Assembly (NCBI RefSeq): GCF_013378055.1
Contig: NZ_CP051130.1
Span: 620,001-684,000, forward strand
Reading direction: 5' to 3'
DNA: 64,000 nt
Source: Parasphingopyxis sp. CP4
GTDB lineage: Bacteria; Pseudomonadota; Alphaproteobacteria; Sphingomonadales; Sphingomonadaceae
The notes under the pieces are model-generated. The model saw only the letters and a list, made by a program, of their open reading frames with translations, had not been told where the DNA came from and did not search any database. Positions 1 to 9,085 of this stretch are shown piece after piece. Numbering within the stretch: the stretch's first letter is position 1; each line of letters starts with the position of its first letter. Made by a program: the position numbers and the translations under genes.

Positions 1-173
1 GCGCCCAAGTCGATAATGCCCGGCGCAACATGGAGACCATTTGCATCAATTTGCTGAGCTTCTTTTCCGGCATCTGGAGTGATGTTGAGTCCGGTACAGG
101 CGATGTCGCCTGGCTCTGCGTTTCCGCCAATCGGGTCTATGATTATGCCGCCGGTGATGGACAGTGCGGTCAT
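1..173 (-). CDS. pyrC: Dihydroorotase-like protein, N-terminal fragment (likely non-catalytic PyrC)
   Basis: The first 57 codons are present; the rest lies beyond the window edge. The fragment has the small beta-sandwich start typical of amidohydrolases and reaches the conserved segment APGIIDLG. In catalytic dihydroorotases this segment reads PGxIDxHxH and the two histidines bind zinc. Here the first histidine position is Gly57, so the metal-binding HxH is broken at least at its first residue. Catalytically dead dihydroorotase-like partners of aspartate carbamoyltransferase (PyrC'/PyrX type) are known in other bacteria, and this protein probably plays that structural role. The ATG overlaps the pyrB stop codon (ATGA), so the two are translationally coupled and probably form one complex. 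Family is fairly sure; lack of activity is inferred from one residue. Confidence 0.8.
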   Translation of the reverse strand, partial: MTALSITGGIIIDPIGGNAEPGDIACTGLNITPDAGKEAQQIDANGLHVAPGIIDLG

Positions 174-1159
174 GCCCAACCCTCCACGCCGCGTTGCTTG
201 CGGGTCAGCACATCAAGACAGGCCATGCGGACAGCAACGCCCATTTCGACCTGTTCGGTAATCGCTGATCGCTCGAGATCGTCGGCAATGTCGCTCGCAA
301 TCTCGATGCCGCGGTTCATCGGGCCCGGATGCATAACCAGTGCATTAGGCGCGGCGCGCTCAAGACGCTCCCGAGTCAGGCCGTAAAGGGCGAAATATTC
401 GCGCGGTGAGGGGATGAAACCGCCGCGCATACGCTCATTTTGCAGCCGTAGCATCATTACCACATCGGCACCGGCAAGGCCGGCATCGAAATCGGTAAAG
501 GGTGTGACGCCAAGACGCTCAATCGCGGGCGGCATAAGGGTTGGTGGCGCAATGACATTCACCTCGGCACCCAGCGCAGTCAGTGCGAGAATATTGGAGC
601 GGGCAACGCGGCTGTGGAGGATGTCGCCGCAGATCGCTATCCGCAGCTTTTCGAACGATCCCCGGCGTCGACGGATTGTCAGCGCATCCAACAGCCCTTG
701 GGTCGGGTGTTCGTGCCAACCATCTCCGGCATTGAGAACCGGACAATCCACCTTGTCGGCGATGAGCTGCACCGCACCGGATGCCTGATGCCGGATCACG
801 ATGACATCGGCGCGCATCGCATTGAGCGTGACGGCCGTATCGATCAGCGTTTCGCCCTTTTTTACGCTCGATTGCGCAGCATTCATGTTCACAACATCGG
901 CGCCCAGGCGTTTGCCAGCGACCTCGAACGACAGCAGCGTCCGAGTCGAGGCTTCGAAGAAGGCATTCATCTGCGTCAGCCCGGCAAGCCGATCATCATG
1001 CTTCGTTGATTGCCGATTGAGGTCCACCCATTGCTCGGCTTCGTCGAGAAGAAAGGTTATTTCCCAAGGCTGTAGACCGTAAATACCGGTGAGATGCCTG
1101 TGCGGGAACGGGTGCGCGCCTTCGGGAGTGGCCGCAGCAGTGGGAATCGCGTTTTGCAT
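170..1159 (-). CDS. pyrB: Aspartate carbamoyltransferase catalytic subunit
   Basis: A 329-residue protein that condenses carbamoyl phosphate with L-aspartate to N-carbamoyl-aspartate, the second step of UMP synthesis in the cytoplasm. The carbamoyl-phosphate binding motif STRT is at residues 71-74 (FFEASTRT). The HPTQGLLD and HPGPMNRG segments, which complete the phosphate and aspartate sites, follow in the usual order. Length is normal for the family, with about 20 extra N-terminal residues. It is the first gene of a minus-strand operon and overlaps the dihydroorotase-like gene by four bases. No pyrI regulatory subunit is visible. This fits the class of ATCases that assemble with a dihydroorotase-like partner instead. 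Confidence 0.96.
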   Translation of the reverse strand: MQNAIPTAAATPEGAHPFPHRHLTGIYGLQPWEITFLLDEAEQWVDLNRQSTKHDDRLAGLTQMNAFFEASTRTLLSFEVAGKRLGADVVNMNAAQSSVKKGETLIDTAVTLNAMRADVIVIRHQASGAVQLIADKVDCPVLNAGDGWHEHPTQGLLDALTIRRRRGSFEKLRIAICGDILHSRVARSNILALTALGAEVNVIAPPTLMPPAIERLGVTPFTDFDAGLAGADVVMMLRLQNERMRGGFIPSPREYFALYGLTRERLERAAPNALVMHPGPMNRGIEIASDIADDLERSAITEQVEMGVAVRMACLDVLTRKQRGVEGWA

Positions 1160-1315
1160 TAAAGGGGCCTCTTAGAGCGCCGATCGCCATGGGGCAACAT
1201 CGGTAGGGATTCCGGTGTGTTGCGGGGGACACGGTCAGATTTCGTCGTCCGCGATTTGCTTTGACCCCCTTGGAGGGTGTAATTTCAATCTGTTGAGGAT
1301 CAACGGGAGGAGAAC

Positions 1316-1729
1316 ATGAAGCGATTAATTGCGATTGCCGGCGTTATCGCGCTCGGCGCCTGCTCGGAAAGCGCACCGGCACCAGAGCCGGTCGAAGAAG
1401 CCGAAGCGGAAGAAGCTGCAACTGATTGGTCCGCTTGGGCCGGCAGCTATGACATCGCCTATGAAGACGGTTCGGCCTCAGTACTTACCGTCAGAGACAC
1501 CGGCACTTATGAAGTGGTGATTGGCGAAGACACCCTGACCGGTACCGTCGAAATGGGCGAAGGTGGCGAAATTTGCTACACCAATGACGATGGCGAAACG
1601 CCTACCCAATGCTGGACCAACAGCGAGGCCGCAGAAGATGGCAGCTGGACGTCGACCAGCGAGACTGGTGAAACCGTAACGGTCACCCGCATTGTTCCGG
1701 AAGTTCCAGGAGCAGACGAAGAAGCGTAA
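1316..1729 (+). CDS. Small acidic lipoprotein of unknown function
   Basis: A 137-residue protein with a classic lipoprotein signal: basic start MKR, a short hydrophobic stretch and the lipobox LGAC, so Cys16 should be lipidated and the protein anchored in a membrane facing the periplasm. The mature part opens with a Glu/Ala/Pro-rich linker (residues 17-37). A compact acidic domain with many Gly, Thr and Asp follows, including a possible disulfide pair in the segments ICYTND and TQCWTN. No catalytic motif is recognised. A good ribosome binding site (GGGAGG, about 7 bases upstream) supports the ATG. It stands alone between divergent pyrB and convergent ruvX. Existence is well supported; function is unknown. 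Confidence 0.85.
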   Translation: MKRLIAIAGVIALGACSESAPAPEPVEEAEAEEAATDWSAWAGSYDIAYEDGSASVLTVRDTGTYEVVIGEDTLTGTVEMGEGGEICYTNDDGETPTQCWTNSEAAEDGSWTSTSETGETVTVTRIVPEVPGADEEA

Positions 1730-1746
1730 ACGCCCCGATTGGCGTT
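1729..1746. terminator. Weak inverted repeat between convergent genes
   Basis: AACGCC and GGCGTT form a perfect 6-bp stem with a six-base loop directly after the lipoprotein stop codon. It lies between two convergent genes and could act on either strand. There is no clear T-run, so terminator activity is uncertain. Confidence 0.35.
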
Positions 1747-1807
1747 ATCTATCGGAGTGAATGGGTCGCAGCTGCGGTGACTATACCGCTTTTACTGCAA
1801 CGCTGCG

Positions 1808-2272
1808 CTAATGCGCCACGAGCGCGTCGATTGCCCCTTGCAGGATAAAGCCTGCAGCGGCGGCGTCGACGCGTTCGGCGCGCTTCTTGCGCGTCATATC
1901 GGCGTCGATCATCGCGCGCTCCACGGCCTGGGTCGACCAGCGCTCATCCCATAACAGGATCGGCAGCTCGAGCGCTTGATCCAGATTGCGCGCAAAGGCC
2001 CGGGTGGACTGCGTTTGTGGGCTATCGGTGCCATCGAGATTTAGTGGCAGTCCAATCACCAGGCCAACAATCCGCTGCGCTGAAAGGATTGCTTGCAACT
2101 GTTCCAGGTCCTGCGTGAATTTGCGTCGCTTGATGGTTTCAGCGGCGCTCGCAAAGGTCCATTGCGCATCGCACAGCGCAACGCCGATTGTCTTGCTGCC
2201 GACATCGAGCCCGGCCAGCCGCCCGCCATCGGGCAGTGCCTCGCGGAAGTCCGGAACATCCTGGGTGATCAT
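1808..2272 (-). CDS. ruvX: RuvX/YqgF-family pre-16S rRNA nuclease (Holliday-junction-resolvase fold)
   Basis: A 154-residue RNase-H-fold protein of the YqgF family, which in E. coli matures the 5' end of 16S rRNA and was earlier annotated as a Holliday junction resolvase. Conserved elements are in place: [14 protein letters not shown] with the first metal-binding Asp at residue 23, the [13 protein letters not shown] strand-turn, the LWDERWST segment, and the final [11 protein letters not shown] helix with the last acidic residue. Length matches the family. The start overlaps the stop of the upstream DUF3089 gene by four bases (ATGA), so the two are co-translated. Confidence 0.93.
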   Translation of the reverse strand: MITQDVPDFREALPDGGRLAGLDVGSKTIGVALCDAQWTFASAAETIKRRKFTQDLEQLQAILSAQRIVGLVIGLPLNLDGTDSPQTQSTRAFARNLDQALELPILLWDERWSTQAVERAMIDADMTRKKRAERVDAAAAGFILQGAIDALVAH

Positions 2273-3468
2273 TCGCTCGCCGCCACAAAGTTCGCGACGC
2301 GCCGTTCGACATCGGCGCGTAGATTGCTCCAGAACAGCATATAATCGAACACGTGATAATTGTTGCCGGGCAGGATGTAGCGACCGAATTCTTCAGGCGG
2401 TTGTCCAACAAGCAGCAGGCCTTGCTCATCACAGCGCGCGGGGATCACGCCAGGCGTCAGATTGGCTCCGTTCATATCCTCATTCGGCACGAGCGCGCCC
2501 AGATTATCGGCTGCTTCCGCTTCACCGTTCACCGCTCCGCTTACCGGGTTCACGCATAGCATCGCGGTGTCCGCTCGGCTGGCGCCGGTAAGCCCGGTAC
2601 TGACATCATAGATGCGCGATATCTGATGGGCGTCGGCGGGCTCCGCGAAGCTCTGAAAAGCAATGATGCAATTGGTGGATTGCGCATCGGCGCACGCCGC
2701 GAGGGGAAGCGCCGGAAGATCGGCATCCACCGAGATCGGCCAGCCGATGATGTAGGCGGCAGCGATGCGATCGACGAGCGGCGTGCCCGCGATACGCTCG
2801 GCGAGCAACGTCGTGAGATGCAGGCTGCCCTGGCTGTGGCCGGCCAAGATGAAGGGCTGATCCTCTCCGATCTCGGAGAGGAAATGTGCGAAAGCGACCT
2901 CTACATCCTGATAGGCAAAGCGCAGCGCGACTTCGGCATTACGATGGTCGGTGAGGAAAGCGCCGATCACTGCCTGGCGATAGAGCGGTGCCCAGATTTC
3001 ACCGACGGCATTGAACACGCTGGCCTGGCTTGCCGCGAACAAGCGCTGGCGTTCCAGCGCGGCGGGGCTGCGGATCGGCGCATTCCAGCGATCGCGATCA
3101 AGATAGGTGGTCGGCAGCACGTAGAAGACGGGAAGCCGTTCAGGCTCCTCGCCATCGATCACAGGATCTGGGCCGATATCGCCGGAGCTTTCGGCGACCT
3201 CGAGATCGGTAGCTTCGTCGGCGCCGGAGGCGTCGCCATAATCGTCCGGCATCCAGTCGCTGGGCGGGTTTTCGATGTCCGGGCGGATCAACCACAATGC
3301 GCTGTCTGCGTACGCGTTTTCCTCAATCTCTTCGAGGATCTCGATCTCTTCGCTCGGTACCAGCGCCATTTCCAGGAGCTCGTCCTGGAACAGCGACCAG
3401 GCGATCCCGGCAAGCAGGACCAGCACGATGATGATCGCGATCAGATAGAGGAAGATGCGGGCGGCCAT
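2269..3468 (-). CDS. DUF3089-family alpha/beta hydrolase, membrane anchored
   Basis: A 399-residue protein with one N-terminal transmembrane segment (about residues 5-26) and no obvious cleavage site. An unusually acidic region follows (about residues 40-112). The hydrolase core begins near the VFYVLPTTY motif typical of DUF3089 proteins. The nucleophile elbow GHSQG is at residues 210-214, making Ser212 the expected catalytic serine. Substrate is unknown; family members are annotated as lipase- or esterase-like. The enzyme probably faces the periplasm while tethered to the inner membrane. It overlaps ruvX downstream by four bases and is divergent from gatC across about 120 bases. Confidence 0.85.
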   Translation of the reverse strand: MAARIFLYLIAIIIVLVLLAGIAWSLFQDELLEMALVPSEEIEILEEIEENAYADSALWLIRPDIENPPSDWMPDDYGDASGADEATDLEVAESSGDIGPDPVIDGEEPERLPVFYVLPTTYLDRDRWNAPIRSPAALERQRLFAASQASVFNAVGEIWAPLYRQAVIGAFLTDHRNAEVALRFAYQDVEVAFAHFLSEIGEDQPFILAGHSQGSLHLTTLLAERIAGTPLVDRIAAAYIIGWPISVDADLPALPLAACADAQSTNCIIAFQSFAEPADAHQISRIYDVSTGLTGASRADTAMLCVNPVSGAVNGEAEAADNLGALVPNEDMNGANLTPGVIPARCDEQGLLLVGQPPEEFGRYILPGNNYHVFDYMLFWSNLRADVERRVANFVAASE

Positions 3469-3592
3469 TGTTTTACTTTCCGGTGTTCAGGCGCGCGCCA
3501 TAGGCCAAGCTGTGCAAAAGGCCAATGTCACAACCCCTGACATGCGTTGAACGCGCTTGCAGCAAGGCGAGGGCGATGCTAGCCGCGCGTCC

Positions 3593-3880
3593 ATGTCCGT
3601 CGATACAGAAACCGTGCTCCGCATTGCGGCTCTATCCCGTATTGCGATGAGCGAAGAGGAGGCCGAGCGCCTCAAACCCGAACTCAACAATATTCTCGGC
3701 TGGGTCGAGCAATTGGGAGAGGTCGATACCTCGGGCGTCGAACCGCTCGCCGTGGTGATCGATAACCACACCCGGATGCGCGACGATGTCGTAACCGATG
3801 GCGACAAGCGGGATGATATTCTCGCCAATGCGCCGGTTGCCGAACATGGCTTTTTCGCCGTTCCCAAGGTGATCGAATAG
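3593..3880 (+). CDS. gatC: Aspartyl/glutamyl-tRNA amidotransferase subunit C
   Basis: A 95-residue subunit that wraps around GatA and GatB and stabilises the heterotrimer that amidates Glu-tRNA(Gln) and/or Asp-tRNA(Asn). The pattern [20 protein letters not shown] followed by [11 protein letters not shown] and DTSGVEPL is diagnostic. The ATG at 3593 gives the normal family N-terminus (MSVDTETV). A longer reading from TTG 3557 adds 12 unconserved residues and was rejected. The stop codon overlaps the GTG of gatA by one base (TAGTG). Confidence 0.95.
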   Translation: MSVDTETVLRIAALSRIAMSEEEAERLKPELNNILGWVEQLGEVDTSGVEPLAVVIDNHTRMRDDVVTDGDKRDDILANAPVAEHGFFAVPKVIE

Positions 3881-5361
3881 TGGCCGAGATTACGGATCTG
3901 GGCGTTGCGGAAATCCGCGACGGGTTTCGCGGTGGGGAATTCTCTGCGCGCGAAGTCGCCGATGCATACAACGCGGCCATTGCCGATGCGGATGCGTTGA
4001 ACTGCTTTATTGTCACGACACCTGAAAAGGCGGTCGAGGCTGCCGAAGAGGCTGATCGTGCGCTGGCTTCGGGTGATGCTGCGCCACTGTCTGGTGTTCC
4101 GCTGGGGATCAAGGATCTCTTCTGCACAAACGGCGTCCAGTCGACCGCAGCGAGCCATATCCTTGAAGGCTTTGTCCCGCCCTATGAATCGACCGTGTCC
4201 GGCAAATTGCTGGCCGCAGGCGCAGGCATGCTCGGCAAGCTCAACATGGATCAGTTCGCAATGGGTTCGTCCAACGAAACCAGCCATTTCGGTAATGTGA
4301 TTTCGCCCTGGCGGCGTAATGACGGTGGCAATGCGCCGCTGTCTCCGGGTGGATCGTCGGGCGGAACCTCGTCGGCGATCGCCGCGCATATTGTACCGGC
4401 GGCCACGGGCACCGATACCGGTGGGTCTATCCGTCAGCCGGCTGCATTTACCGGTATATGCGGGATGAAGCCGACCTATGGCCGCTGTTCGCGGTTCGGC
4501 ATGGTCGCCTTTGCCTCTTCGCTCGATCAGGCGGGCCCGATGGCACGCAGCGTGAAGGATTGCGCCATCCTGCTCGAAGCGATGGCGGGGTATGACGCCA
4601 AGGATTCGACGTCGCTCAATGAGCCAGTGCCCAACTGGGAAGGTGCATTGAACAGCGACCTAAAGGGCAAGAAAATCGGTATTCCCAAGGAATATCGCGT
4701 CGACGATATGCCCGAAGATATCGATGCACTCTGGAAGCAGGGCGTAGACTGGCTGCGCGATGCGGGCGCCGAGATTGTCGATGTTTCGCTCCCGCACACC
4801 AAATATGCGCTGCCCGCTTATTACATCATCGCACCGGCAGAGGCTTCGGCCAATCTCGCCCGCTATGACGGCGTGCGCTACGGCCTGCGCGAACTGCCGG
4901 AGGGCGCGAACCTCCAGGAAATGTATGCCGCAACCCGCGCCGCCGGTTTTGGCGACGAAGTGAAGCGCCGCATCATGATTGGCACCTATGTGCTCTCAGC
5001 CGGCTTTTACGACGCCTATTATACGCAGGCCGCCAAGGTTCGGACGCTGATTGCGCGCGATTTCGATGCGGCATGGGAAAGCTGCGATTATCTGCTGACC
5101 CCGACGGCGCCATCTGCCGCCTTTGGCCTTGGTGATCTCAGCGATGATCCGCTGGCCATGTATCTGAACGATGTGTTCACTGTCCCGAGCTCGCTCGCTG
5201 GCCTGCCGGCGATCGCGGTACCCGGTGGCCTCGATCATCACGGACTGCCGCTCGGCCTTCAGGTGATTGGCAAGGCGCTGGACGAACAGGGCGTCATGAA
5301 TGCAGGCCTGGCGCTGGAAGAACGCGCCGGCTTCACAGCACGCGCGGAGAAATGGTGGTGA
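3880..5361 (+). CDS. gatA: Aspartyl/glutamyl-tRNA amidotransferase subunit A
   Basis: A 493-residue amidase-signature enzyme that releases ammonia from glutamine for the tRNA amidation carried out on GatB. The Ser-cisSer-Lys triad is visible: Lys78 in [10 protein letters not shown], Ser159 in PGGSSGGT, and nucleophile Ser183 in [11 protein letters not shown]. Length and order of motifs are normal. It begins with GTG directly on the gatC stop and ends inside the first codons of gatB, so the three genes form one tightly coupled operon. The presence of GatCAB implies that Gln-tRNA, and perhaps Asn-tRNA, is made by the indirect route. Confidence 0.97.
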   Translation: MAEITDLGVAEIRDGFRGGEFSAREVADAYNAAIADADALNCFIVTTPEKAVEAAEEADRALASGDAAPLSGVPLGIKDLFCTNGVQSTAASHILEGFVPPYESTVSGKLLAAGAGMLGKLNMDQFAMGSSNETSHFGNVISPWRRNDGGNAPLSPGGSSGGTSSAIAAHIVPAATGTDTGGSIRQPAAFTGICGMKPTYGRCSRFGMVAFASSLDQAGPMARSVKDCAILLEAMAGYDAKDSTSLNEPVPNWEGALNSDLKGKKIGIPKEYRVDDMPEDIDALWKQGVDWLRDAGAEIVDVSLPHTKYALPAYYIIAPAEASANLARYDGVRYGLRELPEGANLQEMYAATRAAGFGDEVKRRIMIGTYVLSAGFYDAYYTQAAKVRTLIARDFDAAWESCDYLLTPTAPSAAFGLGDLSDDPLAMYLNDVFTVPSSLAGLPAIAVPGGLDHHGLPLGLQVIGKALDEQGVMNAGLALEERAGFTARAEKWW

Positions 5362-6848
5362 GCGAATATCGAGTCCAGGGCGCCACGGGCGATTGGGAGG
5401 TTGTGATTGGCCTTGAGGTCCATGCGCAAATCACAACCTATGCCAAGCTGTTCTCCGGCGCGTCGACCCAGTTCGGCAATGAACCCAATTCCAACGTGTC
5501 GCTTGTCGATGCGGCGATGCCGGGCATGTTGCCGGTGGTGAATGGCGAATGTCTGCGCCAGGCGGTGCGCACCGGAATTGCACTCAATGCCGAGATCCAT
5601 CGCTGGTCGCGCTTCGACCGGAAGAATTATTTCTACGCCGATCTGCCGCAGGGCTATCAGATTTCCCAGCTGTTCCACCCGATTGTGGGCGAGGGTGAGA
5701 TCGAGGTGTCGCTCGACGAAAAAGATCCCGAAGGCACAGTTAAAACCATCGGTATCGAGCGGATCCATGTCGAGCAGGATGCCGGCAAGCTGATGCATGA
5801 TCAGCATCCAACGATGAGCTATGTCGATCTCAACCGATCGGGGGTTGCCTTGATGGAGATTGTCTCGCGTCCCGATATGCGGTCACCTGCCGAAGCCGGC
5901 GCCTATGTCCGCAAGCTACGCTCGATCCTGCGCTATGTGGGCTCGTGTGACGGCAATATGGAACAGGGCTCAATGCGTGCCGATGTGAATGTTTCCGTGC
6001 GTAAGCCTGGGGATGAACTCGGTATTCGCACCGAAACCAAGAATGTGAACTCGATCCGCTTCATCCAACAGGTGGTTGAGACCGAAGCGCGACGCCAGGT
6101 CGACCTGCTCGAAGATGGTGGCGCAGTGGTACAGGAAACCCGGCTGTTCGATCCGGACAAGGGCGAAACGCGTTCAATGCGCTCCAAGGAAGATGCGCAT
6201 GACTATCGCTATTTTCCGGACCCCGATCTGTTGCCGATCGAACTCTCCGAAGAATTTGTCGAAGAAGCGCGCGCGAGCCTTCCCGAACTGCCGGATGCCA
6301 AGCGCCATCGTTATGAAAATGAGCTCGGGCTGACGGCGTATAATGCTGCGGTTCTGACGGCCGATGTCGACACCTATGTCAGCTTTGAGGAACTGCTGGC
6401 ATCGGTTGCCAAGGCGAGCGGCAAGCCGGACAAGGAAGTCGCAAAGCGCGTCGCCAACTGGCTGACCTCCGAACAGCCCGGCTTGCTCAACGCGAATGAT
6501 ATTGCCGCCGATGATCCAATGAACTCGGTCGAAGCGAATACTGCGATTGTGGTCGCGACAGAAAGCGGCCTGATTTCAGGTAGTAAGGGCAAGGAAATCT
6601 TCGAACAGCATCTGACCAGTGATATCGATATCACTGCCGAGATCGACAAGAACAAGCAGACGTCAGACACCGGTGAGATTGAAAAAGTGATCGCCGAAAT
6701 ACTTGAGGCGAATGCCGACAAGGTCGAAGAATATCGCGGCGGCAAGGACAAGCTGTTCGGTTTCTTTGTCGGCCAGACGATGAAAGCGATGGCCGGCAAG
6801 GCCAACCCGAAGGTCGTCAATGAACTCCTGAAAAAGGCGCTGGGTTAG
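5352..6848 (+). CDS. gatB: Aspartyl/glutamyl-tRNA amidotransferase subunit B
   Basis: A 498-residue subunit that phosphorylates the misacylated aminoacyl-tRNA and transfers ammonia from GatA. The signature VIGLEVHAQ near the N-terminus, the [12 protein letters not shown] segment, [17 protein letters not shown], and the C-terminal GatB/Yqey-like helical tail (ending [13 protein letters not shown]) are all present. The start may be ATG 5352, or GTG 5355 or 5358; all overlap the gatA stop and change only the first two residues. It is the last gene of the operon and is followed by a palindromic repeat. Confidence 0.97.
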   Translation: MVVSEYRVQGATGDWEVVIGLEVHAQITTYAKLFSGASTQFGNEPNSNVSLVDAAMPGMLPVVNGECLRQAVRTGIALNAEIHRWSRFDRKNYFYADLPQGYQISQLFHPIVGEGEIEVSLDEKDPEGTVKTIGIERIHVEQDAGKLMHDQHPTMSYVDLNRSGVALMEIVSRPDMRSPAEAGAYVRKLRSILRYVGSCDGNMEQGSMRADVNVSVRKPGDELGIRTETKNVNSIRFIQQVVETEARRQVDLLEDGGAVVQETRLFDPDKGETRSMRSKEDAHDYRYFPDPDLLPIELSEEFVEEARASLPELPDAKRHRYENELGLTAYNAAVLTADVDTYVSFEELLASVAKASGKPDKEVAKRVANWLTSEQPGLLNANDIAADDPMNSVEANTAIVVATESGLISGSKGKEIFEQHLTSDIDITAEIDKNKQTSDTGEIEKVIAEILEANADKVEEYRGGKDKLFGFFVGQTMKAMAGKANPKVVNELLKKALG

Positions 6849-6855
6849 CGCGATT

Positions 6856-6946
6856 TGTCATTGTGAGGAGCGAAGCGACGAAGCAATCCAGAACAGTTAG
6901 CGATACAGCATGCGGTTCTGGATTGCTTCGCTGCGCTCGCAATGAC
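6856..6946. repeat. Palindromic intergenic repeat (REP-like), possible terminator
   Basis: Two arms of about 32-39 bases are near-perfect reverse complements: 6856-6894 (starting TGTCATTGTGAGG) and 6915-6946 (ending GCTCGCAATGAC). The spacer is about 20 bases. The arm core CGAAGC...GAAGCAATCCAGAAC resembles the dispersed TCATTGCGAG...GAAGCAATCC family of palindromic repeats that I recall from many alphaproteobacterial genomes. The left arm carries a short insertion relative to the right. It sits between gatB and the next gene and would fold into a long hairpin in the transcript. No second copy was noticed in this window. Confidence 0.7.
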
Positions 6947-6972
6947 GATTAGAGATATTTGAGAGGATACCC

Positions 6973-7872
6973 ATGAGCCAGATTGTCCTGCATCACTACG
7001 ACAATTCACCGTTCGGACAGATCGTTCGTCTGTGCCTCGCGCATAAGGATATTGCCTGGAAATCGGTCGAAGCTCCGGTGATCACACCGAAGCCCGACTT
7101 GAGTGTCCTGACCGGTGGCTATGAGCGGATCCCGGTGATGCAGATCGGCGCGGACATTTACTGCGACACGGATATCATCACGGCTGCCCTCGAAGCGCAT
7201 ACACCGGAGCCCAGCCTTTACCCCGCGCCGCTTGGTTCAGCTGGAAAGATGATCGCGCTGTGGGCTGCCAATAGCTGGTTCATGAATTCAGCCGGTGCGG
7301 CGCTCGGCGCCAATCCCGATATTGTGCCTGAAGAATTCTGGGAGGATCGGGGTCGACGCTTCGGCATGAAGCGCGAGACCTTCCTGCCGGCCGTTCCGCA
7401 TATGCAGGCCCAGTTCCACGGCGCGGCGCAGCTCCTCCAGGACGCGCTGGCTGACGGACGGCCGTACATCGCTGGCGATGCGCCAGGCCATGCCGATTTT
7501 GCGCTGCTCGTGAATATCCGCTTCGTCCAGTTTGCCGGGATCATGCCGAACACATTTGGCGATGCGGTAGCAAATTGGCATGATCGGCTCGGCGCAATCG
7601 GAGAGGGTGATCGCGAAGCATGGACCGCAGACGCGGCCATTGATCATGCGCGAGATAATGCGCCCGTCGGTGGTCATTCAGTCGCTGATAGCAAGGGTTT
7701 TGAAGCTGGGCAAATGGTCTCGGTGAAAACGGAATCGCCAGATCCTGCTGCGGTGACCGGTACGCTCGTCGGTCTCGACGAACGGACAATCATTCTGTCT
7801 CGCGAGCATGAGCGCTGCGGCGAAGTGCATGTCCACTTCCCCCGTCTCGGGCAGATTCTGACACCTGCCTAA
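6973..7872 (+). CDS. Glutathione S-transferase family protein with C-terminal extension
   Basis: A 299-residue protein. Residues 1-80 match a GST thioredoxin-fold domain (IVLHHYDNSPFGQIVRLCL, then the cis-proline region YERIPVMQIG and YCDTDIIT, where Asp-Thr replaces the usual Glu-Ser that contacts glutathione). An all-helical C-terminal GST domain follows to about residue 225. The last 70 residues or so are beyond the usual GST length (200-230) and read as a small beta-rich add-on (AVTGTLVGLDERTIILSR). The substrate cannot be inferred. It is convergent with cysH with only 15 bases between stops. Confidence 0.82.
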   Translation: MSQIVLHHYDNSPFGQIVRLCLAHKDIAWKSVEAPVITPKPDLSVLTGGYERIPVMQIGADIYCDTDIITAALEAHTPEPSLYPAPLGSAGKMIALWAANSWFMNSAGAALGANPDIVPEEFWEDRGRRFGMKRETFLPAVPHMQAQFHGAAQLLQDALADGRPYIAGDAPGHADFALLVNIRFVQFAGIMPNTFGDAVANWHDRLGAIGEGDREAWTADAAIDHARDNAPVGGHSVADSKGFEAGQMVSVKTESPDPAAVTGTLVGLDERTIILSREHERCGEVHVHFPRLGQILTPA

Positions 7873-7887
7873 AGCCGGTCTTGCACC

Positions 7888-8697
7888 CTAGAATACGGGC
7901 TGATTAGCCTCGTCATCATCGGCGTCACCGCCATCGATTGGCGTATGAATGCCGCACTCAGTTTTGTCCCAGCCCCGCCAGCGTCCGGCCCGCGGGTCTT
8001 CGCCTGGCAATACCTTACTGGTGCAGGGTGCACAGCCGACCGAGAGATAGCCTTCGGCTTCCAACGGGTGACGCGGCAGGTCATGTTCCTCAAAATAGGC
8101 GTCGAGATCATCCTTGATCCAATTACCCAGCGGATTGAGCTTGAGCCGGCCATCTTCCACCTCAAAGCGGTCGATATTTTCCCGCGTTACGGACTGGAAT
8201 GCCTTGCGACCGGAAATCCAGGTATCAAGGCCCGATTTAGCGCGGGCAAGCGGCTCGACCTTGCGGATCGCACAGCAGCCGTCCGGATCGAAAGACCAAC
8301 GCAGTTCATTTTCGTCCTTTTCAGCAAGGACGGCGGCATCAGGAGTCACCACGGACGCGTTCTTGATGCCGAAAGCTTCGACAAGCGTGTCGCGATAGTC
8401 GAGTGTTTCGGGAAACATCCGCAGCGTATCTACAAAGATGACCGGGATCGCCGCATCGGCCGTTGCCACGAGATGCAAAAGGACAGCACTTTCGGTTCCG
8501 AATGAGGAGACAACTGCAATCTCGCCCAGCGCGTCTTCCGCGAACAGGGCGCGAAGCATGGTCAGCGCATCGACGCCTTGGAAGCGTTTATTGAGCGCAT
8601 CGGCATCGGCTTGTGTGAAGCGCGGGCGCGCATCGATGACGTCAAGGGCGCGGGCGGCACTAGCCATGTCGCTTGCTCCAAATTGGCTGTCTGTCAT
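7888..8697 (-). CDS. cysH: Phosphoadenylyl/adenylyl-sulfate reductase, [4Fe-4S] type
   Basis: A 269-residue reductase that releases sulfite from APS (or PAPS) using thioredoxin or glutaredoxin. The nucleotide-binding segment VSSFGTESAVLLH is at residues 63-75. The four iron-sulfur ligands are visible as CC at 141-142 and CAPC at 222-225, and the catalytic cysteine lies in ECGIH at 248. This cysteine set marks the Fe-S type that normally prefers APS, unlike E. coli CysH, which lacks it. An ATG at 8697 gives a sensible N-terminus but overlaps the upstream DUF934 gene by 38 bases. ATG 8667 (8-base overlap) is an alternative. It is the last gene of the sulfur operon. Confidence 0.93.
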   Translation of the reverse strand: MTDSQFGASDMASAARALDVIDARPRFTQADADALNKRFQGVDALTMLRALFAEDALGEIAVVSSFGTESAVLLHLVATADAAIPVIFVDTLRMFPETLDYRDTLVEAFGIKNASVVTPDAAVLAEKDENELRWSFDPDGCCAIRKVEPLARAKSGLDTWISGRKAFQSVTRENIDRFEVEDGRLKLNPLGNWIKDDLDAYFEEHDLPRHPLEAEGYLSVGCAPCTSKVLPGEDPRAGRWRGWDKTECGIHTPIDGGDADDDEANQPVF

Positions 8698-9085
8698 CGG
8701 CGGCCTCCTGATACACATTCTTCCAACGCGAAAGCGCAATTTCCGTATCCGCCGCATCGAGCGGGGTTTCCGGAGCGAAGCTGTCAAATCCACAGCGCAG
8801 CATGAATGAGAGCTGATCGACAAGGATATCGCCCTGTGCGCGCAGCTCGCCAGTAAAGCCATGTTCACGCAACACACGGGCGGCCGAATAGCCACGACCA
8901 TCGCCGAAGCGCGAAAACCCGACTTCGATCAACGCGAGCCGATCGAGAAAGGGCAAGAGTTGCCGGACATCCTCGCCATCTTCGAGGCGCACCGATGTGG
9001 CGTTGGATTGATCGAGAAATGCATCGAGCGTGACGGCCGGTTCTTCGAGCGGCACATCATCGCGAAAGCTGAGGATATCAGCCAT
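8660..9085 (-). CDS. DUF934 protein of the sulfur assimilation operon
   Basis: A 141-residue protein of the DUF934 family, found almost always between sulfite reductase and PAPS/APS reductase genes. The start was set at ATG 9085 (MADILSFRDDVPL), which overlaps the cysI stop by 8 bases. An upstream start at 9172 would add 29 residues antisense-like in composition and inside cysI. The family core LIEVGFSRFGDGRGYSAARV and the RAQGDILVDQLSFMLRCGFD segment are present. Biochemical role is unknown; its fixed neighbours suggest an accessory role in sulfite reduction or cofactor supply. Confidence 0.9.
   Translation of the reverse strand: MADILSFRDDVPLEEPAVTLDAFLDQSNATSVRLEDGEDVRQLLPFLDRLALIEVGFSRFGDGRGYSAARVLREHGFTGELRAQGDILVDQLSFMLRCGFDSFAPETPLDAADTEIALSRWKNVYQEAADDRQPIWSKRHG

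Noticed and set aside
2626-3540. 304-codon plus-strand frame antisense to the DUF3089 hydrolase
   Set aside because: It lies opposite a gene with clear family motifs, and its translation shows no recognisable domain.
3487-4389. 300-codon minus-strand frame antisense to gatC/gatA
   Set aside because: It is opposite two well-conserved genes and its product is Arg/Ser-rich, as expected from a shadow frame.
7888-8901. Longer CysH with start at 8901
   Set aside because: The added 68 residues overlap the DUF934 gene and do not resemble the CysH N-terminus; ATG 8697 or 8667 is better.
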